This document shows, piece by piece, positions 1-8,335 of a stretch of DNA of 64,000 bases. Origin of the DNA: Sphingobacterium micropteri. GTDB taxonomy: Bacteria; Bacteroidota; Bacteroidia; Sphingobacteriales; Sphingobacteriaceae. The stretch covers positions 1 to 64,000 of the forward strand of contig NZ_JACOIK010000007.1 in the NCBI RefSeq assembly GCF_014692515.1, in the 5' to 3' direction. Numbering within the stretch: position 1 is the stretch's first letter; every line of letters starts with the position of its first letter. A program made the position numbers and the translations under genes. Below the pieces are notes generated by a model. It made no database searches and had not been told where the DNA came from. It saw only the letters and a list, made by a program, of their open reading frames with translations.

Positions 1-169
1 AAAAATTACATCGAAATGCTGTATGAAAGAATCATTGTGTAACTTTGCTTTAGCAAAAAATAGAATAACAGTAAATATTATCAAGAACTAACCGATAAAG
101 CTGTCAAGTTTTTTTAGGAAGGTACAGCGGAAATGTGTAGAGTCAGCTATACCTATCACTGACCCTAAC
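1..169. other. Intergenic start of window
   Basis: No supported gene is visible. A TAnnTTTG-type -7 element (TAACTTTG, 40-47, plus strand) is present without an obvious -33 partner, so a promoter is possible but not supported. The string ggaaatgt at 129 lies 41 bp before the same string at 170, which may mark the frayed left edge of the 21-bp array. Confidence 0.3.
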
Positions 170-946
170 GGAAATGTAACGTCGGCGGACGGAAGTATCG
201 TGACGTTGGGCGGAAGTGTTACGTCGTCGTCCGCCGACACCACTTCGTTGCCCTTCTTGATGAAACTTCCGGCCATCTTGTTCGCATCGGTGTACGGGAT
301 GATCATTCCGGTGCCCAACATGTATATGTTGCCGTATGTCCTGAACATTTCGGTGCACAGAAGTTGCTTCCCCGCGTACGGCGACATTCGCAAGAAGCAC
401 AAAAGTATTCTATCGATGCATGGAAGAATAGCTTCCCTGCACACGGGAACAAGCGGGAAGACCATCTTTATCACTTCCCCGGACGGATTGGTCACATTTC
501 GGTGCGACAACATTGTGCCGTTGTCCGACGAACCGTTCGAGTAGTCCGACGACATGACATCGGCGTATGGAGAAACGGCAAAAAGGTGATTCACCGTGTC
601 TTTGTACATGTACATGTGAATGCCTGCACGGTACATTTCTGTTTTGTACAAGAACAAAGCCAGCATGTCACGTGAGTTATGGACCGTGTTCCGTGACTTT
701 GCGGTCAACTACAAGGACATCGTCGTTCACGCACGTGACATCTTTGACAAGTACCGTGCAGTCATCGACCATTCAAAGGACATCGTCGCTATGTCAGGCA
801 ACAAGTACGTTTTGACACGGAACAAAGCCGACAACTACAGTGACTTAATGATTAGGTCACTGTACATAGCCGATAAGTAAACGCACAACGACACGATGTA
901 CATGCACAACGGTACGATGTACATGTACAAAATGCGGATTTTATCG
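170..946. repeat. Degenerate 21-bp-period tandem array (heptapeptide-coding periodicity)
   Basis: Cutting the sequence into consecutive 21-mers from position 170 keeps recurring elements in register through 946: 37 units with no indel. Left-arm units begin ggaa(a/g)t (170, 191, 212) or end gtac/gcac (275, 338, 359, 380). Right-arm units begin gac, aac, tac or cac and end cgt, aag or cgg (units at 695, 716, 737, 800, 821, 842, 884, 905). Because 21 is seven codons, every frame shows a 7-residue period. On the plus strand units read DIVVHAR, DIFDKYR, NKYVLTR, HNGTMYM. On the minus strand a frame open from 708 to 88 (206 codons, TTG start) reads units such as YGNIYML and SADDDVT. The plus frame carries stops at about 542, 587, 617 and 878. 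The stretch is richer in CpG than its surroundings. It may be a decayed heptad-repeat gene, a repeat-shaped RNA or a binding array. No function is assigned. Confidence 0.7.
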
Positions 947-1099
947 TTTACCATTGACGCTAACATATAAAAATAACGGCACATTGTCACGGTAATATTA
1001 CTGAAAATGAGGCTATTTCGTCAATTATCCGTAGCTGTAAGGAAAAAATAAATTGATCAAATTCGTAACTTTACTGTATATAAACCTAGCTATATACTT

Positions 1100-2236
1100 A
1101 TGATTAGAAACTACTTTTGTATACTGGTTACGTTATTGGCATCGGCAATCGTCACGGGCCAAGACCGGCACAATCCTACCACTCAAAATTACCTCAGAAT
1201 GAGATGGACAACGGTTGCGACCGGAATGCCGTCAGCCTGGTATAACACCGATGAAGCTAAGCGGGTCGCAGAAAACGTATTGGTCAGTCAAAAGGATATC
1301 GGTGGCTGGGTAAAAAACCAACCCTATCACCATGTCTTTTCCGACTCCCTTAGAACTTATTATAAAAGTACTAAAAACGATGTCGGAGGTACGTTTGATA
1401 ACGGTTCTACCATCAGTGAGTTAAGATTTTTGGCCAAAGTATATACGCATTTTAAAGACGAAAGGTACAAAGAAGCCTTTAATAAAGGGTTGAATTACAT
1501 TTTTTCGGCCCAATACGATAATGGCGGTTGGCCTCAGTTCTATCCCATCAGAGATGCTGGAGAGGAGATACGTACGGACAGAACCGTACCTTATTCCATG
1601 CATATCACCTATAACGATAACGCCATGGTGAACATCATGAACTTTCTCAAAGATATCTATGCTGATGTTCCGGAATTTGTCCCCCTAAAAATTGCCCCGA
1701 ATACAAAAGACAAAGCACGCAAAGCGTTCGATAAGGGTGTAGAGTGCATGCTTAAAACACAGATCAGCGTCAATTCTAAACCGACGGTATGGTGTGCACA
1801 GCATCATTACAAAACACTTGCTCCGGTGAAAGCCCGGTCTTACGAGCTGGAGTCTTTTAGCGGATCAGAGTCCGTGGGTATTGTCGCGTTGCTTATGGAT
1901 ATAGATCATCCTTCTCCAGCCGTTATCGCCGCAATCGACGGTGCGTGCACTTGGTTCGAGCAGAATAAGATTGAAGGAATACGCGTGGAACGGCAGATGG
2001 ATTCGCATGGCAACCGTAATACCGTTGTAGTCGCCGACAGGGAGGCACCGCCGATATGGGCCCGATTCTACGATTTGGAAACCGCTAAGCCCTATTTTTG
2101 TGATCGCGACGGTATAAAGAAGTATGCGCTGGACGAAATTGGAGCGGAGCGCCGCAATGGCTACAGTTGGTATACGAATGCGCCGCAACGCGTGCTCGAC
2201 GCGCAGTCTGAATGGCAGAAAAAATTGCCAGAATGA
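1100..2236 (+). CDS. Pectate lyase, PL10 family
   Basis: This is a 378-residue secreted protein with a signal peptide of about 20 residues. It matches the family 10 polysaccharide lyases that cleave polygalacturonate by beta-elimination. Visible family blocks are the N-terminal AWYNTDEAKR and GGWVKN segments, DNGGWPQFYP around residue 140, ITYNDNAMV near 170 and ARFYDLE followed by FCDRDG near 325-340. The last pair is typical of the PL10 active-site half. Length is normal for a stand-alone PL10 domain. It is transcribed toward the PL1 gene on the other strand and has no SusC/D partner of its own, but the surrounding genes all act on pectin. The ATG start is followed directly by the signal peptide. 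No TAnnTTTG promoter was found just upstream. Confidence 0.9.
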   Translation: MIRNYFCILVTLLASAIVTGQDRHNPTTQNYLRMRWTTVATGMPSAWYNTDEAKRVAENVLVSQKDIGGWVKNQPYHHVFSDSLRTYYKSTKNDVGGTFDNGSTISELRFLAKVYTHFKDERYKEAFNKGLNYIFSAQYDNGGWPQFYPIRDAGEEIRTDRTVPYSMHITYNDNAMVNIMNFLKDIYADVPEFVPLKIAPNTKDKARKAFDKGVECMLKTQISVNSKPTVWCAQHHYKTLAPVKARSYELESFSGSESVGIVALLMDIDHPSPAVIAAIDGACTWFEQNKIEGIRVERQMDSHGNRNTVVVADREAPPIWARFYDLETAKPYFCDRDGIKKYALDEIGAERRNGYSWYTNAPQRVLDAQSEWQKKLPE

Positions 2237-2256
2237 TATGGATGATACCTGTTCCT

Positions 2257-2281
2257 AGAGCCATCACCCTACTGGCTTTTT
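2257..2281 (+). terminator. Weak hairpin terminator after PL10 gene
   Basis: A short stem (AGCCA/TGGCT, about 5-6 bp) followed by a run of T lies between the two convergent lyase genes. The stem is short, so efficiency is doubtful. Confidence 0.35.
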
Positions 2282-2285
2282 AACG

Positions 2286-3821
2286 TTAATTTTTTATCGT
2301 GGTTTGTTTTTGAGGATTTTCATTGTTTTGTTTCTGTGTAATCTCTTCTACTAAACTGTTCAGATACACTTCTAGGTTTGTATATCCAGTTTTGCTCCAT
2401 GTTACGGTATTGCCGTCGGAGGCATCATTCGGATTCAATTGGTTTGAATTTTCCCACCAATCGGGCATACCATCGCCGTCGGAATCTTTCAGAAACTCGG
2501 GGTCAACACGACTGTCGCTCAAATCGGGCCACGCGCTTGCTGCACCTGAAGGCTTGATATCATCGGGAACGTCTATGAGTCCGGGATAATTTTTAGCATC
2601 TGAAGAAATGCTACCGAAGTAAGTCGCTGTTCCGTTTTTCGTTTCTTCAACGATTCGTGTATCAATGATGTCGCGCTGTTTTGAACATCCTGCATGTTGC
2701 AAAACTAAATGATACGCTTCCTGAGCCGTATGGGTGGTAACAACCTCCGTTTCCAACGGTTTGGAAAGGCGCATCTCTTTTTTCACCTGTTCCGTAAACG
2801 TGTTATCATTTTTATTGTCAATCTGTTCGTAGATCCCTTTTGGCCAATTATTTCTTGTTGTTTCCTTATCCCCTTCCACCACATTTCCGTCTACATAAAA
2901 ACGCCCCCAAACATGTTCCATAGGTTTCCATCCGTTGGGTTGACCGTTTTTTCCGGTCACATATTCGGAAGTACGGACGCCGATAGCAGCAATACGGTAG
3001 CGGACACGACTGTTCTTCGGCGTTGCAGGACCGGGCTTGTAATAATTGTTTACAATGTTCACGTGCATTCCTTCCCCACCGTAACATCCGGCTCCCGCCC
3101 AGTTATAAAACACGTTGTTGCGCATATCCACATATTCGCGTTCCTGCGTCGAAACATGAGGGCCCAAACGCGGCATGCGGCTTTCGTGATGCGCCATTAG
3201 ATTATGATGAAAGGAAGACCGGTGTCCGCCGACAATGGCTCCATAACCATGTTTTCCCTTAGCATGTCCGGCTGTACGAAGGCTTTCCGAAATCAGGCAC
3301 CATTGTACCGTTACGTTTTCGCCGCCGTAGAAAGTACAGGTTTCATCAACCGACCAGCTGATGGAACAATGGTCGATGATGATATTTCGGTTTTTTGAAC
3401 CTCCTAATCCGTCCGGCTCGCCATCCCCTTCATTACCCACGCGAAAACGCATGTAACGAATAATTACATTATCTGCGTTAACGGATACCGGATAGCGCGC
3501 AATGCAGATCCCCTGCCCGGGCGCAGTTTGTCCGGCAATGGTCAAGTTGCCGTCAACGATAGGCAACCGGCTGTTCAGGAAAATAGTTCCGGCCACATCA
3601 AATACCACCGTACGCGTGCCCTTCTGAGAGACCGCATGGCGGAATGTACCCGGCTCGTCGCCATCTTCCAGTGTGGTTACATGATATACTTTCCCCCCAC
3701 GTCCACCGGTAGCGTAGCGTCCAAAACCCTCGGCTCCCGGAAAAGCCAGAATCTTATACTGTGCAGATCCGGAAAGAGCAAAAAAAACAGACAGTAGGAA
3801 AATAAAAGACACCTTTATCAT
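2286..3821 (-). CDS. Pectate lyase, PL1 family (secreted)
   Basis: This 511-residue protein has a signal peptide (about 25 residues ending GSAQ) and a right-handed beta-helix lyase domain beginning LAFPGAEGFG. PL1-type landmarks are GGRGGKVYHV, TIAGQTAPG, the IIDHCSISWSVDE strand with its acidic calcium-site residues, and the SFHHNLMAHHESRMPR region carrying the likely catalytic arginine. The C-terminus has an EF-hand-like DSDGDGMPDWWE segment typical of Bacteroidota pectate lyases. A longer reading from 3839 would need a TTG start. The ATG at 3821 puts Met directly before the signal peptide and 15 nt behind a good -7 box, so it is preferred. The gene follows the esterase and GH105 genes on the same strand but appears to have its own promoter. 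Role: endo-cleavage of polygalacturonate outside the cell or in the periplasm. Confidence 0.92.
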   Translation of the reverse strand: MIKVSFIFLLSVFFALSGSAQYKILAFPGAEGFGRYATGGRGGKVYHVTTLEDGDEPGTFRHAVSQKGTRTVVFDVAGTIFLNSRLPIVDGNLTIAGQTAPGQGICIARYPVSVNADNVIIRYMRFRVGNEGDGEPDGLGGSKNRNIIIDHCSISWSVDETCTFYGGENVTVQWCLISESLRTAGHAKGKHGYGAIVGGHRSSFHHNLMAHHESRMPRLGPHVSTQEREYVDMRNNVFYNWAGAGCYGGEGMHVNIVNNYYKPGPATPKNSRVRYRIAAIGVRTSEYVTGKNGQPNGWKPMEHVWGRFYVDGNVVEGDKETTRNNWPKGIYEQIDNKNDNTFTEQVKKEMRLSKPLETEVVTTHTAQEAYHLVLQHAGCSKQRDIIDTRIVEETKNGTATYFGSISSDAKNYPGLIDVPDDIKPSGAASAWPDLSDSRVDPEFLKDSDGDGMPDWWENSNQLNPNDASDGNTVTWSKTGYTNLEVYLNSLVEEITQKQNNENPQKQTTIKN

Positions 3822-3836
3822 AAATAGATTTTTTAA

Positions 3837-3864
3837 CAAAGATAGGATTGCAAAGAAAAGGCAA
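3837..3864 (-). promoter_or_regulatory. Bacteroidota-type promoter for the PL1 gene
   Basis: On the minus strand a TTG (3862-3864) lies 17 nt before TATCTTTG (3837-3844), matching TTG-N17-TAnnTTTG. The ATG at 3821 follows 15 nt later. Just upstream the string aaaattgataaa occurs twice (around 3871 and 3893). Confidence 0.6.
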
Positions 3865-3932
3865 GTACCAAAAATTGATAAAAGAATACTAAAAATTGAT
3901 AAAGTAGGGTGACCTCAACATGATTTTACGTC

Positions 3933-4874
3933 TTATTCAAAGATCCCATCCAAAAAAGTGATCGTATAATCCATCATCGGTTGAAACCAAGGCTCAAAAA
4001 ACCAATAAGGATGAGGCGTGTCGGGAAATTCTCGTACCTCCCAATAGATACCATACTGATCGAGCTTTTTGATCATATCGTCTCGTCCCGCATGAAATCT
4101 TGGAATGGAGCTATTCAAAAATATAATCGGTGTCGAATTTCTGGAAACGTGGTTTAAAGGGGCCGCCGATTCCCAGTTTGTTGGATTCTGCTCGTAGGTG
4201 CCATCCAACCAATTGGATGCGGCCTTGCCTTCCGACGACTCCGGGTGCCGGAACGCCAACGTTCCGTCAATATTCACAACAGCTTGGACATCGGATAGCT
4301 GCTCGGCATTTCCTCTCCCCTGTCCCTCAAAGTCAGGATTTTTATTCGTGACACCCAATAGGCTAGCCAATTGTCCACCGGCCGACGTTCCCAAACTGGC
4401 TATGCGTTCCGTATCCAACTGGATTTTATCCGCATTGGCGCGCATCCATCGGATAGCCGATTTGAGATCGTATACCGCCTCCGGATATTTGGCTTCTAAA
4501 GACAAGCGATATTCTACCGCAACGGCAACATATCCTTTAGCAGCTAACGCGTTGCCAATAGTATGCATTTGGGATTTATCGCCCGACTGCCACCCTCCTC
4601 CATGGATCAGCAGTACACCCGGATAGCGCTTCGAGGTATCTCCTTCGGGATAAAATACATCTAAAAACAACGGTCTATCCCCGACCCTATCATATTCTTG
4701 ATCTAAATACGATGCAACCTGATTTTTAACCTCCGCAATACGGATATAAGGTCTGTATTTCCGTTCCTTCAGGTATGTGCCATGCAAAGTGAAGGAAGTG
4801 TCTCTGGGAATTGGCGTTTGAGCGTATCCCGACACTACCGTGCCGATTAAAAGCAATAGGATGAATATTTTCAT
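3933..4874 (-). CDS. Alpha/beta-hydrolase, probable carbohydrate esterase
   Basis: A 313-residue secreted protein with a signal peptide of about 19 residues. The fold signature is the oxyanion-hole motif HGGGW (residues 91-95) and the nucleophile elbow GTSAGG with Ser164; a His in TPHPYWF near the C-terminus is the likely triad base. This is the BD-FAE/acetyl-esterase branch of alpha/beta hydrolases found in pectin and xylan loci. It starts 5 nt after the GH105 stop codon, so the two are co-transcribed. From this context I infer that it removes acetyl or methyl esters from pectic oligosaccharides before GH105 acts; substrate is not shown by sequence. Confidence 0.8.
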   Translation of the reverse strand: MKIFILLLLIGTVVSGYAQTPIPRDTSFTLHGTYLKERKYRPYIRIAEVKNQVASYLDQEYDRVGDRPLFLDVFYPEGDTSKRYPGVLLIHGGGWQSGDKSQMHTIGNALAAKGYVAVAVEYRLSLEAKYPEAVYDLKSAIRWMRANADKIQLDTERIASLGTSAGGQLASLLGVTNKNPDFEGQGRGNAEQLSDVQAVVNIDGTLAFRHPESSEGKAASNWLDGTYEQNPTNWESAAPLNHVSRNSTPIIFLNSSIPRFHAGRDDMIKKLDQYGIYWEVREFPDTPHPYWFFEPWFQPMMDYTITFLDGIFE

Positions 4875-4879
4875 ATTCT

Positions 4880-6040
4880 CTACCTATCTAATAAAACACT
4901 TGTCATGATGAAGGGTCCTATGGCCTTCGGGTCATTATCTCGGATCGGCTCGGAAATATAATATTCAAAACTTCCGTCTCTATAATTCTTTTCGCCTCCC
5001 AATCCTGCTACGGAACAACAATCGGTGATAGATAGGGAACCATCTGCTTCCGTCTTCACAAACCGTTTTAGATACTGGTCATAAGCTTGTTCCCCTTTCT
5101 TCAAATAACGTTTGTCCAAATAGCCTTTTTGGGCGCCTTTGATCCACGTATAAATAAACATAATCGATCCCGTCGATTCCAGATAATTCCCTTCCCTATC
5201 TCCTAAGTTGGTGACTTGGTACCACATGCCTGTTTCGGGATCCCTATATTTTTCAATCGAAGCTGACAGTTCTTGTAGGATATCTATGATTGCTGGCCGA
5301 TCTTTATGATCTTCGGGTAAAAAATCTAAAACATCAACAATGGCCATCATATACCAGCCTATGCTGCGTGACCAAAAGTTTGGGGAAAGCCCGGTTTTGG
5401 GGTCTGCCCAACGCTGCTGTTTGCTTTCATCCCATCCATGGAAATACAAGCCGGTTTGCGGGTCGTACAAATACTTCCGGACGTCTATAATCTGCAAAGC
5501 AACATCATCAAATAGCGCTGTTTCGTTATTTTCTTGTGCATATTGCGCGAGAAATGGTCCCGCCATATATAGTCCATCCAACCATACTTGATGTGGATAA
5601 ACTTTCTTGTGCCAAAAGCTTCCATCCTTTGTGCGGGGATGGGTGCGCATCTGTTCGCGTTGCAGATCCAGAGCTATTTTAAACCGTTCCTCTTTGGTTT
5701 TTGTCAAAATCGGGAAGAGAATTTTGCCGGTATTGACGCGGTCTATGTTATATTCCAACGGTTTATATGTCTTGATCGTTCCGTCAGCATTCACCATCGT
5801 GTCTGCGTAATCATACACATAATCATAATATTTTGCATTGCCCGTCTTATCATAAACTTGTAATATAGACTGCATCACCAGGCCGTGGCAATAGTTCCAT
5901 TTCAACGTTTTTGAAAAATCAAGCATCCACGCCTCTGGATTACGTTTCATGTCAGAATCGGCCATCTGAACATAGTTTTTTTGCCCAAAAGTTTGTATGG
6001 TGAGAAAAACAGAAAATAGCAATATGGTTAACTTCTTCAT
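4880..6040 (-). CDS. Unsaturated rhamnogalacturonyl/uronyl hydrolase, GH105
   Basis: A 386-residue secreted protein (signal peptide about 19 residues) of the YteR/YesR family. GH105 enzymes hydrate and release the unsaturated uronic acid left at the non-reducing end by pectate or rhamnogalacturonan lyases. The (alpha/alpha)6 barrel landmarks are present: WNYCHGLV near 48, the catalytic-Asp block VWLDGLYM with Asp155, FWSRSIGWY near 225 and DPETGMWYQV near 270. The length is normal. It is the first gene of a minus-strand unit with the esterase. A 24-bp palindrome lies about 100 bp upstream of its start and is shared with the susC promoter region, suggesting co-regulation. A residual short proximal motif TATTGTTG could serve as -7 but is a poor match. 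Confidence 0.9.
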   Translation of the reverse strand: MKKLTILLFSVFLTIQTFGQKNYVQMADSDMKRNPEAWMLDFSKTLKWNYCHGLVMQSILQVYDKTGNAKYYDYVYDYADTMVNADGTIKTYKPLEYNIDRVNTGKILFPILTKTKEERFKIALDLQREQMRTHPRTKDGSFWHKKVYPHQVWLDGLYMAGPFLAQYAQENNETALFDDVALQIIDVRKYLYDPQTGLYFHGWDESKQQRWADPKTGLSPNFWSRSIGWYMMAIVDVLDFLPEDHKDRPAIIDILQELSASIEKYRDPETGMWYQVTNLGDREGNYLESTGSIMFIYTWIKGAQKGYLDKRYLKKGEQAYDQYLKRFVKTEADGSLSITDCCSVAGLGGEKNYRDGSFEYYISEPIRDNDPKAIGPFIMTSVLLDR

Positions 6041-6127
6041 CTAAACGAGGTTTATATTTATATTCGGTTTATTAACGCTTTTACAACAATAAGTATTTGA
6101 TAAGTAAATACATAGAAAATGGCATAA

Positions 6128-6169
6128 AAAAACAGTGCAAACGTTGCCGGCAACGTTTGCACTGTTTTT
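6128..6169. promoter_or_regulatory. 42-bp perfect palindrome: candidate operator, possibly also a terminator
   Basis: Positions 6128-6148 and 6149-6169 are exact reverse complements. The inner 24 bp (6137-6160, GCAAACGTTGCC and its mirror image) recurs exactly at 15112-15135 upstream of susC. It lies upstream of the GH105-esterase unit and downstream of the PA2169-like gene. The outer A and T tracts would let the RNA form a terminator-like hairpin in either direction. The shared core argues for a protein-binding site; LacI-family operators often have this central-CpG symmetric form. The regulator is not in the window. Confidence 0.65.
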
Positions 6170-6191
6170 CATCATTTATTCTTAATAAGAA

Positions 6192-6638
6192 CTAGCTAGC
6201 GCTATCGCGTAAAGCTTTAATCTTATCGTGAGAGACGCGAATCTGTGCTGCTTGGTCGAGGATAGTTTCTAACGCCTGCCCGCTGACCTCCCCGCTATCC
6301 ATTACCTTCTTATAGGCAGCTTTAATAGCATCCTCGCCGCGTTCTGCTTCTTCCAGAATACTCTTCCGATCTTTACCACCGAATAGGGCTTTCACATCGA
6401 TCCAAGCGCGATGGATAGCTCCTGCTACGCTTTCGTCATCCTCATCTACTTCTGCCCCGTGTTGTTCCGCTAGTGCCGTAAGTTCCTGAGAAAAACGCTC
6501 ACTTTCTGCTGCCGCTGCTGTAAAAATGACCTGAAGATCTGCATTTATAGGCTCCAAATCTTCTAGTGCTTTTCTAAATCCTAACGTACGGTCGTTATTG
6601 ATCTCTATTAAATTTTTTAAGTGCTTTATCTCTTTCAT
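6192..6638 (-). CDS. PA2169/DUF2383-family four-helix-bundle protein
   Basis: A 148-residue protein with no signal peptide, almost all helical, acidic and rich in Ala/Glu. Sequence and length match the PA2169 family (DUF2383), ferritin-like four-helix proteins of unknown function often linked to stress responses. Landmarks are the N-terminal LIEINNDRTLGFRKALED segment, the acidic DEDDES turn and a GGKDRKSILEEAERGEDA helix. It sits alone between two pectin transcription units on the same strand, separated by the 6128-6169 palindrome on one side and by 95 bp from the PL1 gene on the other. Nothing connects it mechanistically to pectin use; it may simply be a stress gene caught in the locus. Confidence 0.8.
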   Translation of the reverse strand: MKEIKHLKNLIEINNDRTLGFRKALEDLEPINADLQVIFTAAAAESERFSQELTALAEQHGAEVDEDDESVAGAIHRAWIDVKALFGGKDRKSILEEAERGEDAIKAAYKKVMDSGEVSGQALETILDQAAQIRVSHDKIKALRDSAS

Positions 6639-6732
6639 AACATTTTTGTTTTGTGACTATATGATATGAACGCTTTAACAGGATAATAGTTTCTGAAAAT
6701 ACGTGTTGCATTTTTTTGACAAGAAATTGATG

Positions 6733-8217
6733 CTAATACAACCCTTCTACCAGACTATTGAAATACATCTCGATATTATCGTACACCTGGCTTAAATCTC
6801 TCCCGTTCGCATTGGGTGTATTCGGATCCAGTTTATTGGCAGTTTCCCACACATCGGGCATACCATCTCCATCGGTATCCACTAAAGGTGTCGTTTGTAC
6901 CAAAGTTGGCCAGCCGCCGACATCCGTTTGAGAGTCAATAATACCCGGAAAACCCGTTTTTGACCCGTTATACGTCACGGTTCCGTTTCTCACCTCACTC
7001 ACAACACGTAAATCTACTGCATCACGTTTATAGGACGCGCCTGCTTTTTCCAACACCTGTTCAAAAGCTTGTTCTGCTGTATGCTGTACGTTCAGCTGCT
7101 CAAAAGGAAACGGTGTCGTTCTCTGTGCTTGTGCAGCGGAGATACCAGCATCAAAATCGACTCCACCAGCCCAATTATTCAGGGTAACACCGCCATTACC
7201 GAATACATAATTGCCCTCAATAAAGAATACACCATGTCCCGGGCTGTAGCTCGCGTCCTTTTCTTTGGATACCTGCATAATGCGTTTGTTCTTGCTCGAC
7301 GGCGTCGCCGGCCCTGCTTTGTAATAATTATTCACCAGGTTATACTCTCCGTTCTCCCCTCCGTAGGCCGAGTTATCACGCCAATTGTAGATTACATTAT
7401 TTCGGTAATCAACTTTGTCGGCCCCTACCGGGCTTAATCCTCCTGTACCCGGGCGGTTCCCGCCGTCAAAGCGCGGGTTTCGGCTATTATGGTGGGCGAG
7501 CAGATTATGATGGAAAGAAGCTTGATGACCACCCCATATTCCACCGTAACCATGATCGTCTTTCTCGTGAAACGATTTGTTTAAGCTTTCTGCCAAGATA
7601 CACCACTGCATTGTAAAATCCTTATTGGCATAGAAAGAGGAGCATTCGTCAATAGACCAGCTCATGGAACAGTGATCGATGACAATATTTTTCTGATAGC
7701 GTCCCCACAGCGCATCCTGTTCATTCTGGGTCAAATCTCCCATCCGGAAACGTAAAAATCGGAGGATAACATTGTCTGCGGTAATGGCCATCTCATGGTC
7801 TTGGATACAAATCCCGTCGCCGGGAGCGGTCTGTCCGGCAATAGTGATATCACCGTTTTTGATTTGCAAACGGCTTTTCAATTTGATATTGCCCGATACC
7901 TCGAACACAATAATCCGTTTACCTGATTGATTTATCGCATCACGTAAACTGCCAACACCGGCATCGTTGAGATTGGTCACTTTGATAACTTTGCCGCCGC
8001 GCCCACCGGTTGTCATCTTGCCATACCCCTCCGCACCAGGAAAAGCCACAACTGGCTCTATCTGTTCCGGCGGCGGGGTTTCTTCCTCTTCTTTTGTTAT
8101 TACTGGTTCTTCCACTTCGAGTGTATCTTTTCCACAACTTGAAGTTGCCCACAGTAGACATATTCCAATCCAAGGAAATACGATGTCTTTTATTCGAAGG
8201 GCTATATTGTTTCTCAT
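6733..8217 (-). CDS. Pectate lyase, PL1 family (lipoprotein)
   Basis: A 494-residue protein with a type II signal peptide (lipobox ATSSC, Cys28) followed by a Glu/Pro-rich linker (about residues 33-55), then a PL1 beta-helix domain beginning VAFPGAEGYG. It shares with the 2286-3821 enzyme the blocks GGRGGKV, TIAGQTAPGDG, IVIDHCSMSWSIDE and SFHHNLLAHHNSRNPR, and a C-terminal DTDGDGMPDVWE calcium-type segment. It is therefore a paralogue, here predicted to be lipid-anchored and probably at the cell surface next to the SusC/D complex, whereas the other is free. It is last in the SusC-SusD-DUF4957 unit, but a hairpin terminator at 8291-8319 precedes it, so expression may be reduced or separately driven. 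Confidence 0.92.
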   Translation of the reverse strand: MRNNIALRIKDIVFPWIGICLLWATSSCGKDTLEVEEPVITKEEEETPPPEQIEPVVAFPGAEGYGKMTTGGRGGKVIKVTNLNDAGVGSLRDAINQSGKRIIVFEVSGNIKLKSRLQIKNGDITIAGQTAPGDGICIQDHEMAITADNVILRFLRFRMGDLTQNEQDALWGRYQKNIVIDHCSMSWSIDECSSFYANKDFTMQWCILAESLNKSFHEKDDHGYGGIWGGHQASFHHNLLAHHNSRNPRFDGGNRPGTGGLSPVGADKVDYRNNVIYNWRDNSAYGGENGEYNLVNNYYKAGPATPSSKNKRIMQVSKEKDASYSPGHGVFFIEGNYVFGNGGVTLNNWAGGVDFDAGISAAQAQRTTPFPFEQLNVQHTAEQAFEQVLEKAGASYKRDAVDLRVVSEVRNGTVTYNGSKTGFPGIIDSQTDVGGWPTLVQTTPLVDTDGDGMPDVWETANKLDPNTPNANGRDLSQVYDNIEMYFNSLVEGLY

Positions 8218-8290
8218 CTGTATACTATTATAGTTTATCCCAACCGTCTATTTCTGTTGGTGAGATGATCAGATTGATGTATATTTTAAA

Positions 8291-8319
8291 AGAGCCGCAT
8301 CAATCGGTGATGCGGCTCT
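8291..8319 (-). terminator. Rho-independent terminator after the DUF4957 gene
   Basis: A 12-bp GC-rich perfect stem (8291-8302 with 8308-8319, 5-nt loop) is followed on the minus strand by CTTTTAAAA. It lies between the DUF4957 gene and the downstream PL1 gene and would limit read-through into the lyase. Confidence 0.7.
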
Positions 8320-8335
8320 CTCAATCTTCTATCGG

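Noticed and set aside
88..708. Calling the 206-codon minus-strand frame a gene
   Set aside because: It needs a TTG start and runs across the repeat array, where any frame is periodic. Left as part of the array instead.
170..946. CRISPR array
   Set aside because: No identical repeats separated by unique spacers; the unit is 21 bp throughout and no cas genes are present.
2709..3200. 163-codon plus-strand reading
   Set aside because: Fully antisense to the PL1 gene, whose protein is clearly conserved.
3870..3906. Duplicated aaaattgataaa string as an operator pair
   Set aside because: Too short and AT-rich to tell from chance; mentioned only with the promoter.
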